DNA of 64,000 nucleotides from Cloeon dipterum (taxonomy: Eukaryota > Arthropoda > Insecta > Ephemeroptera > Baetidae). The notes beneath the pieces were generated by a model. That model was not told the origin of the DNA and ran no database searches. It worked only from the letters and a program-made list of their open reading frames with translations. The position numbers and the translations under genes are program-made. Below, one piece after another: positions 47,320 through 59,474 of this stretch; position 1 is the stretch's first letter; each line of letters opens with the position of its first letter. The stretch lies in contig NC_088787.1 of assembly GCF_949628265.1 (NCBI RefSeq), positions 37,250,844-37,314,843 of the forward strand. The letters are read 5' to 3'.

Positions 47320-49757
47320 TTATGTAAAATTACAATGTAACATTATAAAATGCTTTAAAACGAAATGTTATGTGTAAATACCTAATGTTAAATTATAAAA
47401 TGAAATGTTATATGTTAATACTAAATGTGATATTAAAATTTGAATCTGCTTTTTAAACAAAATGTCATGTGTGAATTCTAAATGTAACATTTTTATGTGT
47501 TTGCTTTAAAATAAAATGTAATATGTAAATGTTCAATGTAACCTTTTAAAATGCTTTTAAATGAAGTGTTATGAGTAAATACTTTATGTTACCTAATAAA
47601 ATGAAATGTTATATGTGAATACTAAATGTAATATTTTCGAATGTATTTACTTTTAAATAGAAAGTAATATTGAAATGTACAATATAACATTATAAAATGC
47701 TTTTAAATGAAATGTTATGTGTAAATACCTTATGTAACATTATAAAATAAAATGTTATTTTAGAATACTAAATATGATTTTATTCATTGAATCTGCTTTT
47801 GAAACAAAATGTAAAAAGTAAATACAAAATGTGATATTTTAATATGTATTTGTTTTTAAATAAAATGTAAAGTATTAATGTACAGTGTAATATTATAATA
47901 TGCTTTTAAGTGAAATGTTATATGTAATAACTATATGTAATGTTTTAATATGTACCTGCTTTTAAATAATATGTAATATGTAAATGTACAATGTAACATT
48001 AGAAAATACTTTTAAACAAAATGTTATGTGTAAATACTTAATGTTTTAAAATAAAATGAAATATTATATGTTAATACTAAATGTGATATTAAAATATGAA
48101 TCTGCTTTTAAAACAAAATGTAATGTGTGAATACTAAATATAATATTCTAATATGTATTTGCTATTAAATGAAATGTTATAATAAATGTACAATGTAACA
48201 TTTTAAAATGCTTTTAAATGAAATGTTATATGTAAATGTTCAATGTAACCTTTTAAAATGCTTTTAAATGAAATGTTATGTGTAAATACTTAATGTTACC
48301 TAATAAAATGAAATGTTATATGTGAATATTAAATGTTATGTTATAATATGTACTTGCTTTTTAATAAAATGTAATATGTAAATGTATAATGTAACATTAT
48401 AAAATGCTTATAAATGAAATGTTATATGTTAATACCTTATGTTACATTATAAAATGAAATGTTATATGTGAATACTAAATGTAATATTCTAATATGTATT
48501 TGCTTTTAAATAAAATGTAAAGTATAAATGTACAGTGTAATATTATAATATGCTTTTAAGTGAAATGTTATATATAAATACTAAATGTAATATTCTAATA
48601 TGTATTTGCTATTAAATAAAATGTTATAATAAATGTACAATGTAACATTTAAAAATGCTTTTAATTAAAATGTTATATATAAATAATCAATGTAACCTTT
48701 TAAAATGCTTTTAAATTAAGTGTTATGTGTAAATACTTTAAGTTACCTAATAAAATGAAATGTTATATGTAAATAATAAATGTAATATTCTAATATGTAT
48801 TTGCTATTAAATAAAATGTAAAGTATAAATGTACAGTGTAATAATATAATATGCTTTTAAGTGAAATGTTATATGTAAATACTAAATGTAATATTCTAAT
48901 ATGTACTTGCTTTTAAATAAAACGTTATATGTAAAATTACAATGTAACATTATAAAATGCTTTAAAATGAAATGTTATATGTAAATACATAATGTAATGT
49001 TATAATATGTACATGCTTTAAAATAAAACGTATTATGTAAAATTACAATGTAACATTATAAAATGCTTTAAAACGAAATGTTATGTGTAAATACCTAATG
49101 TTAAATTATAAAATGAAATGTTATATGTTAATACTAAATGTGATATTAAAATATGAATCTGCTTTTTAAACAAAATGTCATGTGTGAATTCTAAATGTAA
49201 CATTTTTATATGTGTTTGCTTTAAAATAAAATGTAATATATGTAAATGTTCAATGTAACCCTTTAAAATGCTTTTAAATGAAGTGTTATGAGTAAATACT
49301 TTATGTTACCTAATAAAATGAAATGTTATATGTGAATACTAAATGTAATATTTTCAAACGTATTTACTTTTAAATAGAAAGTAATATTGAAATGTACAAT
49401 ATAACATTATAAAATGCTTTTAAATGAAATGTTATGTGTAAATACCTTATGTAACATTATAAAATAAAATGTTATTTTAGAATACTAAATATGATTTTAT
49501 TTATTGAATCTGCTTTTGAAACAAAATGTAAAAAGTAAATACAAAATGTGATATTTTAATATGTATTTGTTTTTAAATAAAATGTAAAGTATTAATGTAC
49601 AGTGTAATATTATAATATGCTTTTAAGTGAAATGTTATATGTAATAACTAAATGTAATGTTTTAATATGTACCTGCTTTTAAATAATATGTAATATGTAA
49701 ATGTACAATGTAACATTAGAAAATACTTTTAAACAAAATGTTATGTGTAAATTCTTA
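47320..49757 (+). repeat. AT-rich satellite, right arm, second segment
   Basis: Continues the array interrupted by the Polinton. A boundary word AAAACGTATTATG recurs at 47314 and 49027, giving a higher-order unit of about 1.71 kb here. Ends at CTTA (49754-49757), the left target duplication of the LTR element. Confidence 0.92.
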
Positions 49758-50893
49758 TGTGAGTCCTTTATGGTACCAGTACCTGTGGAAATTTCCGAAC
49801 TTTTTAATTACGCCAAAATTGCTAATCCGCGTTAAGTAATCCATCATGGTACCACAATGGATTCCATTCCAAATTGACAAACGCGTTACTTTTAAGGATA
49901 TTGTTCCCCAGCATTCAGTAATCACTTTGGAAACCAAATCATGTTTCTTACCGAAATTCCAAATCTTTCTTAAGTAACAGAAGAATTCTAAATGTTAACG
50001 TAATTCTTTTTTGTTGTTTAATATTCTAAAGCACCTAACTCCTTGAGCACTTGGATGTATTGTATTTGGTCACAAGTAAGTGTTGTAAAACTATTGCACC
50101 CTCACTCTCACCTCACGTATGTTATATCGAAAGACACTCCCACTTGCCACTATATAATGTTTGACAAAATAACACTCTGGTCACTTGAGAGTTTTTCATC
50201 CACGCATTGACTTCGGGCAAGTGTGGGAGAGCGTCCTATTTGACTTTCCATCTTTAATTTGGCAGAGTGAGTGGTGAGAATTCAAAATCTAATTGAGCTT
50301 ATTTTTCTTCTGTTTTAAATTCAATTCTGGGAAATAATAATTCATTTAATGTTGTATTCCTGTTTGTAATTCGAATATTCAAATCCTGTTCTTATTGAGT
50401 CAATTCTCCGGTGATTAATAATATCAATATCAAATACACACCATATAATTTTTTCTGTATCGTTCAAATTCCTGTCAACAATATACTTTAGTTTGTAAGT
50501 AACAAACTTACCTCTTTCTTTGCTTTACCCTAGTAATTAAAGAAACTACGCGATCTTAAAACCGCTCGACTAAAATTCATATTTTATCAAAATTAAGTTT
50601 CATATTTTAAATCAATAGATTAAATATTTAAATTCCATTTGTTTTATAATAAGTAATTCTTTTAAAGTAAATTCTAAATTTTCCATTTCCAACTTTGGGA
50701 ACTAATTAAAGTTGGTGGTGTCAGAAAAATCCTGAAAGGGCACGGCTTCACCGGGAGGGTAACTACTGGGGAGTTCTGTCCTGCGGCCCGAATTAATGCC
50801 TGGGTACGCGAAGGTTGCAACGTAATTCTAGATAAAGGCAAATTTTTGAATGATTAATCAGCTAGATTACTCCTGACTAAGTTGCAATTCACA
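49758..50893 (+). repeat. 5' LTR
   Basis: Begins TGTGAGTCC and ends AATTCACA. A TATA-like word (ACTATATAATG, about 50150) and a GC-richer block (50730-50825) are present. It matches the 3' LTR at all but about seven positions, three of them clustered near 50328. Confidence 0.95.
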
Positions 50894-50907
50894 TGGTGTC
50901 AGAAGTG
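50894..50907 (+). promoter_or_regulatory. Primer-binding site
   Basis: TGGTGTCAGAAGTG directly abuts the 5' LTR. TGG pairs with the CCA end of a tRNA. The tRNA species was not identified. A shorter copy of the word occurs inside the LTR at 50716-50726. Confidence 0.7.
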
Positions 50908-52795
50908 TTTCTTTGTCAATCGAGAAATATTTATTCCAACTTTCAATCAATTAACTATGTCCTAATGCCAGAGGCCTCGGCACTAAGACAAACTTAATTA
51001 AAATTTCGTAATTTTTATCTTCCGATATCTTTACGACATAACATTTCACAACCGATTTACAGAACTGTTACCTAATTACTAGGAAAGAGGAACAATATTT
51101 TCAGTGTGTATTATTCACCATTTTTTATCATTTGATTTTACAACTTTTATGTTGTTTCAATTTTCAAGGAAAATTCCTTTCGATCGATCGAATGCAAAGT
51201 AATTTTCAAAATTCTTTGCTTTACTCTATTAAGTTTGCCCGTTGTCTTCTATTTTTTTTGTTGGCCAACGACATTAAAGAATGTGCGCTCTGAACGAATA
51301 GAGCGACTTTCAATTTTTATTTAATGCTGTGGAGGTTTTTTTACACCATAAATCACGGACGCACCGCGTAATTTTTTTTTTTGGGCCCCCGCGGTTGTAT
51401 TTTTGGTACTGAAAATGGGAAAATCGAATCTAGGAAATGTTTTCTCCAGTCCAAAATTAATTCCTCGATTTGAACGTGCCTTTATGCCGTTCCGGTATAC
51501 CACTATTATTATCTCGCGATTCAACGAGTCGACACGTTGCTCGCACCGGGCTCTTGCTGTTCTCTACAAGCCCGTTTTTATTTTTCTTTGAAGATTCTTT
51601 CACTTTTTCTATGAAGATTCTTTCAAATTTTTTTTTTCGCTCACGTCGCGACTATGCTGGACGAGGCCAGTTTTTCAATGTGCGATACTGACGTGTATAA
51701 TCGTACTATTGAGGGAAGACTCGGTATTTAGATTTTCATAAAAAATCACTTCCTTTTTATTTTCATCTGGTTGTACTCTATGTAGTCTCCGATGATGGGT
51801 TTTCCGTGGCTCCATTAAAAAAGCATTATTATGTTCTGCAAGTTCAGACATGTGCTTCTCTCAGTCCAGTTTACCTAATCTCAAATTTGAAAGAGAAGGA
51901 AACTGTATTTCATGCGGCTGCCGAGTGCTGCACAGCCTGCTCATTGGTCCCACACACCGCTAGACAAAGCGGGTGTTTTAGGATATAAAGCAGAATCAAC
52001 TGATTATAGCCTATGCGAGAAGGCGTAACACTTTATTAATAAAATCTCTGCCAATTAATAGTCAGAATAAAGGACAAAGTTAAATCTCCCACACGATTTT
52101 ATAATATACAGAATTAATAATAATTAATTGAAACATTTCTGTGTCTCAATGAAAATTGACTCATTTTTATATTTTTCTTTTTCTTTTAAACGAATAAAGG
52201 AACTATTAAGATTTTTTTGTAGCATTTGTAAACAGCAATGTTACATAATTTAATGAACTGTACAACAGGAACATTTCTTTTCAATTAAGCTCTCTCACCA
52301 CATCGGGTCATTTAATTTCTTTGGTTTCGCTCGGACTAGTGCCTACATAATTAAAAATTCTTCTTTTTAATAGAGAAATTTAACAACAAAACCTACAAAC
52401 CGACTTTGGGTGCATCCCAGTCGTGTTTTTTTTTTTTAATCCGAATATTGCTCGCGACTTTGATTTATAATTTTGTTGATTACACAACTTAGACACTGTG
52501 GCTTCCCGCGGTTCTACATCTTCTTCCGACAAGATCGCCAAAGCATCCGAGCGAAGACCAGACCCGACACCAACAGAAGCGGAACAACACACTGCTTCCC
52601 CAAACCAGCGGAGGTTCCACAGGGTTTCAAATTTCGACAACATTTCATCGACAATTTAGCACATTTAGCTCATTCTCCGTCTTCTAAAGCTGTTCTCAGG
52701 GTCTCCAGAAAAAAGGAGAATCACCCCGCTGGCAAAGATCAACAAGTAGTAAGTGAAACAAAAAAACTCTTGTTCTCCCTATTGACAGCGCGAAC
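50908..52795 (+). other. Long untranslated leader of the LTR element
   Basis: 1.9 kb between primer-binding site and gag, AT-rich with a few short ORFs that have no recognisable domains. A consensus donor (GTAAGTGA near 52750), just before gag, could serve a spliced env mRNA, as in errantiviruses. Confidence 0.6.
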
Positions 52796-53845
52796 ATGGC
52801 AACCGTACCTACACCTTTTGACCCTTCTGTCGCGTCATTATTGCGCGAAGTAAAACCATATCATGGCCAATTAACCGGCAGTAAAACAGCCACTCAATTC
52901 ATTAACAATATCAATAGCGTGGCTGAAATCGGCAATTGGGATGAGAAAAAGAAATTACAAGTACTGTGCGCACGCGTTAAAGATAATGCTTATGACTTTG
53001 TTAATTACTCGGACGAAATGCAAGGTTTAATTAACACAAAAAAATGGGACGAAGCGTCCAAACTTTTGATTGATCACTTTGATCGAATTAGATATATAAA
53101 CACTATGATGGTAGAACTACATTACATGCGTCAACGCACGGGCGAATCGATCGAGGCTTTCAACAACCGTATTGTTGCCTTGTCAAACCTCATTCTCAAT
53201 CTGAAGGGAGTCACCGATAGCGACAAGAAGAAATGGGAAACTAGCCTCATGGACGAAACCAAGACGCAAGTTTTAAAGGCTGGCCTTCTTCCTGGTAAAG
53301 TGAAAAACTTCCTCAGCATCGCAGATACTAAGAGCTACGCAGAAACACTTCGCAAAGCGATGGAGATGGACTGTATTTTCAACGAATCAAGAAATGAGCA
53401 TGAGAAGAAAAACGACGCCGTAGCAGCTCCGCTTATTCCTACCGGAGGCACGACGTCGCCCCGCACCAATTTTCCTCGTAAGGGCAAGAAAGTGGACTTA
53501 AACAAGCTCAAGACGGCTGGTGCGCAGGCTGGTACCAACCAATCCAGCGCTCCGAACCAACAGCGAGCCGTCAACACACAGCAGCGCTTCCAACACTCTT
53601 CCCAACCATCGGGTAATAAAGGTGGGCAGCGCGCTCCAAACAAGCCTTTCACCCAAAGGAGGAATTTCAACGCAAATCAGCCCCGTGGTGACTTCAGGTC
53701 AACGAATCGCCGCGAGCCCTGCGCCATGTGTGGCACTTCGAACCACCCCATCGAGAGATGTTTCAAACTGCAAAATGCTGTCAGCGACGCAATCTACATC
53801 GCCTTGAGCGTCACGCCTAAACGCAACTCATCCTCGGGAAACTAA
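52796..53845 (+). CDS. gag: Gag polyprotein
   Basis: 349 codons starting MATVPTPFDPS. The capsid-like region (residues about 60-170) includes the retrotransposon-gag pattern around LHYMRQRTGESIEAFNNRIV. It is followed by a basic Gln/Asn/Arg-rich nucleocapsid part and one CCHC zinc knuckle (CAMCGTSNHPIERC). It packages the RNA. The last codons form the frameshift site for Pol. It appears intact. Confidence 0.9.
   Translation: MATVPTPFDPSVASLLREVKPYHGQLTGSKTATQFINNINSVAEIGNWDEKKKLQVLCARVKDNAYDFVNYSDEMQGLINTKKWDEASKLLIDHFDRIRYINTMMVELHYMRQRTGESIEAFNNRIVALSNLILNLKGVTDSDKKKWETSLMDETKTQVLKAGLLPGKVKNFLSIADTKSYAETLRKAMEMDCIFNESRNEHEKKNDAVAAPLIPTGGTTSPRTNFPRKGKKVDLNKLKTAGAQAGTNQSSAPNQQRAVNTQQRFQHSSQPSGNKGGQRAPNKPFTQRRNFNANQPRGDFRSTNRREPCAMCGTSNHPIERCFKLQNAVSDAIYIALSVTPKRNSSSGN
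53836..53842 (+). promoter_or_regulatory. -1 ribosomal frameshift heptamer GGGAAAC
   Basis: G-GGA-AAC is aligned with the gag frame and immediately followed by the gag stop TAA. The -1 frame is open from here straight into pol. GGGAAAC is a known slippery heptamer in retroviruses. A downstream stimulatory structure was not assessed. Confidence 0.85.
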
Positions 53846-56211
53846 ATAGGGTGGATGTTTGCTCTCCTCTCTCACCAGACCCTACTCTAGAAGGTCCGAT
53901 TTTACTTCCGCATATTATTTCGGCTCCGCAATGTATCGCTATTAATGGCTCAAAATCAATCTACGATTTAGCTACCGTTCTTGCACACAGTCCTCAAGTC
54001 AATGTTGCAAAATTTCGACTTTTGATAGATACAGGCTCTCCTGTATGCTTAATGACTTTGAAGCTTCTCAAGAATCCCTCAATTTGCCGGGAAACGAATT
54101 GGAAATTATTTGGGCTGGGAGACACCAACTTGAAACTCGTTGGCATTGCCACGATTACTTTGAACTTTGAAAATTTCACAGTCCCGTGTGACTTTTTAAT
54201 TTCTGAGACTCCACTCTTTTCTAATTATCATGCACTGCTAGGAATTGATTTCTTGCGAACGTATAAAATGTCTTTGGGTCCCGATAAACTCATTTTTCAT
54301 AATCGCAATATTCCTGTTTACCCTTGCAAACCGGGCAGAATCGAAAATGGCGTTGTTACTACTGCCTTATTAGATTTTAGCGACCCCCCGTTATTGGCGG
54401 CACCAGCGACAACAGTCTCCGTGTCCTCCAATCAAGATCTTCCTGGGTCGCATGACTTGGTTCCTCCACGTCGTTATTTCCTTTCTCCGTACGATTCTAC
54501 AACACCAATTTTGCAAGATGGACAGACTTACGCAGTTAACTCAACATCAGTGTCGTGGACTGCGACACCCATTGATGATGTTTCCGACTGTTCTCAAGCG
54601 CTAACAGCACAGCTAGCTTCACTCTCTATTGAGGAGTGTGACGACAACCCTATTCCTTTTCAAGATGAGCTGTTGGAGCCTCACGCTTATGTGACTGCGG
54701 AAACAAAGTTGAAAAATATAGACTCGTTGGACGAATTTCTCCAACATTTCAAACTGGATCATCTACACGAAGCCAACAGACGGATTCTGGAGAAGATATT
54801 GGTGTCCTATAAGGATGCTTTTCAAGACAAACTTTTGGGCGTTTTTCCCGGGTTCAAAGCAAAAATTACCGTCTCTGATGGACCACCGGTGATCAGCAAG
54901 CCCTATACCATTCCTGTTAAAATCAAGGACGAAGTTAAAAAACTCATCGATGAACAAGTAGAAAAGGGACATTTAGTTCCTGCTGCTGGCAGTTGGAGCT
55001 CACCCATTCTCGTCGTACTGAAGAAGACTGAGATTGGCCGTGTCCCTGAATTTCGCTTAGTTTTTGATTTGCGCAAAGTCAACTCCAGAATGATGGACGA
55101 AATATACCCAACTCCTTCCATCACGCAAATTTTGCACAATTTGAACGGCGCGAAATTCCTCAGTCGCGTAGACGTCTCCAGTGCCTTTCAAACCATCGAA
55201 TTGGATGAAGATTCAAGGCGAATTCTTGGAATTATTACCCCATTTGGCAGATTTGAGCCAACACGACTACCTTTCGGCGCAAAATGTAGCCCCGCAATTT
55301 GGATGCGAGCTGCAGACATGGTCTTTTCGCCTTTGTATGAAAAGGGAGTTCACCTCTATTTAGACGATATTCTCATCGCAACTCCGACTCTAGAAGAACA
55401 TCTTTCCCTGCTAGAAGAAGTTTTCCAATTAGTCATTATATTCAATCTCAAACTCGGACCTGCCAAAACCGATTTTCTTTGCGAAAAGCTAGAATTTTTG
55501 GGGTATGTTTTGACAACAACCGGACTTCGACCTTGCCCTAATAAAATCAGCGCGATTCAAAATTTCCCTATTCCGGAAAATATTACTCAAATCCGCCAAT
55601 TCCTCGCTTTGCTGAATTATTACCGCGTTTTCATTCATAGATTTGCGGATCTCACTATTCCTTTAGTGGAGCTCACTAGAAAAAACGTTAAATTTGAAAT
55701 TACTCCCGAACGCTTAGACGCTATTCAGGAACTCATAACTGCTTTGACTACTGCACCTGTTTTAGCACAGCCCAATTTCAAGAAACCTTTTCTCTTAGCA
55801 GTAGACGCTTCGCATTTTGCAGCAGGCGCTGTTTTGAATCAAATAAATTCAGAGGGTCACGAACAAGTCATTGCTTTCTTTTCAAAACTTTTTACTGGCT
55901 GTCAAGTTCGCTACACAACTTCTGAAAAAGAATTGCTGTCAATTATTCTGGCACTTAGGCACTTCAAACCACTCATTTATTTTTGCGACGTTACCGTGCT
56001 AAGTGACCATAGAGCTCTCGCCTATTTCCGTAATTTGAAAGGTGGTGGCTCCAGTAAGTTAGAACGCTGGGCCATCGAGCTCTCTTCTTGGCCTCTTAAA
56101 TTTGAATATAGAAAGGGCAGTCAACATGCCAACGCAGACACGCTGTCTCGTTTAGTGGCTGCACCTATTCAATCGGAAGATTCCGATTTTCCAGGGAATA
56201 CCCCTGTCTAG
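53842..56211 (+). CDS. pol: Pol: protease, reverse transcriptase, RNase H
   Basis: Entered by frameshift; an isolated start is not needed. Retropepsin active site LLIDTGSP (about residue 57), a divergent linker, then a gypsy-type reverse transcriptase with FRLVFDLRKVNS, LSRVDVSSAFQTI (motif A) and YLDDILIA (about residue 503), and RNase H with LAVDASHFAAGAV (about 650) and SEKELL. The ORF ends at TAG 56209-56211, but the same frame continues at once with integrase sequence, so the stop is a nonsense mutation (or a readthrough site) rather than the natural end. Confidence 0.92.
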   Translation, partial: LNRVDVCSPLSPDPTLEGPILLPHIISAPQCIAINGSKSIYDLATVLAHSPQVNVAKFRLLIDTGSPVCLMTLKLLKNPSICRETNWKLFGLGDTNLKLVGIATITLNFENFTVPCDFLISETPLFSNYHALLGIDFLRTYKMSLGPDKLIFHNRNIPVYPCKPGRIENGVVTTALLDFSDPPLLAAPATTVSVSSNQDLPGSHDLVPPRRYFLSPYDSTTPILQDGQTYAVNSTSVSWTATPIDDVSDCSQALTAQLASLSIEECDDNPIPFQDELLEPHAYVTAETKLKNIDSLDEFLQHFKLDHLHEANRRILEKILVSYKDAFQDKLLGVFPGFKAKITVSDGPPVISKPYTIPVKIKDEVKKLIDEQVEKGHLVPAAGSWSSPILVVLKKTEIGRVPEFRLVFDLRKVNSRMMDEIYPTPSITQILHNLNGAKFLSRVDVSSAFQTIELDEDSRRILGIITPFGRFEPTRLPFGAKCSPAIWMRAADMVFSPLYEKGVHLYLDDILIATPTLEEHLSLLEEVFQLVIIFNLKLGPAKTDFLCEKLEFLGYVLTTTGLRPCPNKISAIQNFPIPENITQIRQFLALLNYYRVFIHRFADLTIPLVELTRKNVKFEITPERLDAIQELITALTTAPVLAQPNFKKPFLLAVDASHFAAGAVLNQINSEGHEQVIAFFSKLFTGCQVRYTTSEKELLSIILALRHFKPLIYFCDVTVLSDHRALAYFRNLKGGGSSKLERWAIELSSWPLKFEYRKGSQHANADTLSRLVAAPIQSEDSDFPGNTPV

Positions 56212-56856
56212 TCTGCAAACGATTTGGTTGCTTTCCAACGCGCAGACGCTTTTCTCACTGACCTTTGGTCTCAGTCTGATCCGTCGGTCACGACCCTTGA
56301 AACCCCGGATGGGTTTTGGACACGAACTCCGGAGGGCGTGGTCCGTTTCGCGAAAACAATTAACGATAATCCACTCGTTTTTGTGCCTGAAGCTATGAGA
56401 CTTAGACTTCTTCACGCTTTCCATAATGCACCCTTTTGTGGTCATCAATCAGTTGAGAAAATGCTATACACTTTACGTGGACGTTTTTACTGGCCTGAAA
56501 TGAACTCATCAGTCCGCCAATACGTCCAAAGCTGTTTAACTTGCAATTTGACCAAACCAAACAAGAGGCAAAATATCAAAGTCAATATGACAAATTCACT
56601 AAAGGGAGACAACTAGAAATTGGCCAAACTGTCTTTCTCAAACGTGGTCAATTTCCAACCACAGTTTCCAAATTCTTACAACCTTTGTTCATAGGTCCAT
56701 TTAAAATCAATAAAATCTTGGATCACAATGTTGAAATTTCTAATGACAAAGGAAAAGTTTATGAGGTACATATAGATCGACTCAAGACACAACCTGGTCG
56801 ACAATTTGGCGCGGCTAAAACTAAGCCATCTCGCACTTTACCAAAATCTAAAGCGC

Positions 56857-56887
<31 letters not shown>

Positions 56888-57125
56888 TTCCCTTGATCCC
56901 CATACTAATAACCCTGACCGCAATACCCAACATAATATTGCTTGTTCAGACGATTCAGATGATGATATTCATTTTTCAAGTCTTGTTCACAGACTTCCTA
57001 ACGCACCAGAGGAGGCTAACGTGGCAACAGAGGCACCACTACCGGCTTCACCTGTTCGTTCGCCGTACCCATTACGTAACCGTGTTCACATTGACCAAGC
57101 ACAGTTATGGGACGGACGTATTTAG
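56212..57125 (+). pseudogene. Integrase remnant lacking the catalytic core
   Basis: In frame with the RT region up to about 56570 is the HHCC zinc domain (HAFHNAPFCGHQSVEK, then SCLTCNLTK). Directly after it, in another frame, comes the C-terminal domain (GRQLEIGQTVFLKRG, GPFKINKILDHNVEI). The roughly 150-200-residue D,D,E core that should lie between is absent. The breakpoint near 56565-56580 lies in CCAAACCAAACAAG, a possible microhomology. The tail (to 57125) has a Thr run coded by ACT repeats and overlaps the env start. The product cannot integrate. Confidence 0.85.
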
Positions 57126-58247
57126 TATTTCTGTCATTTTTGGCACTCATACCTTTTTTGGCTCATGCAACTCTAAACTCGGACATTCCCAAAATGGCAT
57201 TTTGTTTATCAGCCATTCTCTTTTCCGAGGCCCATTAATAATTCCGACTTGTATTATTCTTTTATACCCGACAAAGATTTGCTAGCCGTTAACGAACAAA
57301 CACACAGCTTCTTTTATCTTACGTGGGCCGACCTCAATTCTTGCCAAAAATTATCTTACACGTTATGCCAACCTCGGTTTCAAATACAAACTGCTGCTAC
57401 ACCTCATTGTTTGTTTAAGCTTTTCCGCAGCAAAACCGTTAGCGTGGATCTCCATACATATTGTCATGTGTCTACCATCGCTAATTTTAAACCAATCTTT
57501 TATAGACCAGATAATTCGGATGTTTATTTATACAATGTTATTGCAAATTTAACTAATCTCCATGTTACATGTACACGTGCTAATAAATGGCATCACGTTC
57601 CTTCAGTCGTCAAAGGCACCGGATATTTCCGTGTCCCCTCATCGTGCCACGTTCTAGTTGGAGACGAGATCCTCTTTGGCGCTGGACGCATCAATATGGG
57701 ACGTATATCTGTTACATTCGCACTCCATTATCCTCCACTTCCTGTGTTGGACATTCTTTCCACTATAGCCAATTTAAATGTAACCCGAAATAACGATAAA
57801 ATGTAAAACTTATTCCATTTGTTCGACAATTTTTCTATTGCAAATGACAAAACTGGTCTTGAAATTAACTCTCTTTCAAAAGAAATTGATCGCCTTAGCA
57901 TGGCTGACACACCTTTTGGAGAAACCTACCACAGTTTTACTTATAAGATTTTAATCTTCATTGTATTGCTTGTTCTAGTATTGGCCGTCACTTGTGGTTT
58001 GGTGCTTCGTTATACCGGTTGGACATTGAGTGCAAGGCGAGGCATTACTTCAGCGCCTCCAGAGGAACCAGAATACAATCAGCCGGAACACCCAGCTGCA
58101 ATTCCTCTGCAAGAGATTCCATCTCATCAGGCGCGCCTCGAACACTCTGACTCCGGTAGAGTTCGCATGGTTACATATGTTGACCGTAAGGACTTAGGAG
58201 ATATCCGCGAACTAAACCAATCGACAAGTGGCACCAATCAGTTCTAA
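57107..58247 (+). pseudogene. env: Env remnant
   Basis: An ATG at 57107 overlapping the end of pol opens a signal peptide (MGRTYLVFLSFLALIPFLA), but the frame stops near 57235. The C-terminal part of env follows in another frame (57249-57806), then an in-frame TAA, then 57819-58247 with the transmembrane helix (ILIFIVLLVLVLAVTCGLVL) and a cytoplasmic tail. The length is far below an errantivirus env, and the cleavage-site and fusion-peptide region is not found, so an internal deletion plus point lesions have destroyed it. Confidence 0.8.
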
Positions 58248-58338
58248 GTTGTTTGTTAAGCTATTTCCGCGTTTTAATTTGTCACGATTCTGTTCTTTTT
58301 GTAAAATCGCACACTCTGTTTGCTATTTTGTGTGGGAG

Positions 58339-59474
58339 TGTGAATCCTTTATGGTACCAGTACCTGTGGAAATTTCCGAACTTTTTAATTACGCCAAAAT
58401 TGCTAATCCGCGTTAAGTAATCCACCATGGTACCACAATGGATTCCATTCCAAATTGACAAACGCGTTACTTTTAAGGATATTGTTCCCCAGCATTCAGT
58501 AATCACTTTGGAAACCAAATCATGTTTCTTACCGAAATTCCAAATCTTTCTTAAGTAACAGAAGAATTCTAAATGTTAACGTAATTCTTTTTTGTTGTTT
58601 AATATTCTAAAGCACCTAACTCCTTGAGCACTTGGATGTATTGTATTTGGTCACAAGTAAGTGTTGTAAAACTATTGCACCCTCACTCTCACCTCACGTA
58701 TGTTATATCGAAAGACACTCCCACTTGCCACTATATAATGTTTGACAAAATAACACTCTGGTCACTTGAGAGTTTTTCATCCACGCATTGACTTCGGGCA
58801 AGTGTGGGAGAGCGTCCTATTTGACTTTCCATCTTTAATTTGGCAGAGTGAGTGGTGAGAATTCAAAATCTAATTGAGCTTATTTTTCTTCTGTTTTAAA
58901 TTCAATTCTGTTTAATAATAATTCATTTAATGTTGTATTCCTGTTTGTAATTCGAATATTCAAATCCTGTTCTTATTGAGTCAATTCTCCGGTGATTAAT
59001 AATATCAATATCAAATACACACCATATAATTTTTTCTGTATCGTTCAAATTCCTGTCAACAATATACTTTAGTTTGTAAGTAACAAACTTACCTCTTTCA
59101 TTGCTTTACCCTAGTAATTAAAGAAACTACGCGATCTTAAAACCGCTCGACTAAAATTCATATTTTATCAAAATTAAGTTTCATATTTTAAATCAATAGA
59201 TTAAATATTTAAATTCCATTTGTTTTATAATAAGTAATTCTTTTAGAGTAAATTCTAAATTTTCCATTTCCAACTTTGGGAACTAATTAAAGTTGGTGGT
59301 GTCAGAAAAATCCTGAAAGGGCACGGCTTCACCGGGAGGGTAACTACTGGGGAGTTCTGTCCTGCGGCCCGAATTAATGCCTGGGTACGCGAAGGTTGCA
59401 ACGTAATTCTAGATAAAGGCAAATTTTTGAATGATTAATCAGCTAGATTACTCCTGACTAAGTTGCAATTCACA
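58339..59474 (+). repeat. 3' LTR
   Basis: 1136 bp, TGTGAATCC to AATTCACA, preceded by a short purine run (GTGTGGGAG) that may serve as the polypurine tract. Confidence 0.95.

Larger units (their letters stand above)
49758..59474 (+). mobile_element. Errantivirus-like gypsy LTR retrotransposon, internally deleted
   Basis: 9.7 kb with two 1136-bp LTRs, a primer-binding site, gag, pol and an env remnant, flanked by CTTA (49754-49757 and 59475-59478). The LTRs differ at about seven positions (under 1 percent), so the insertion is recent. The env position and the baculovirus-F-like C-terminal layout place it in the insect errantivirus group. The integrase core and much of the env ectodomain are deleted and pol has an in-frame TAG, so this copy could move only with help. 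Confidence 0.93.

Noticed and set aside
52473-52853. 126-codon ORF before gag
   Set aside because: It overlaps the gag start in another frame, lacks any domain and lies in the leader.
56806-57285. 159-codon Leu-rich ORF between integrase and env
   Set aside because: It is an out-of-frame reading of the ACT-repeat tail of pol and the env signal region.
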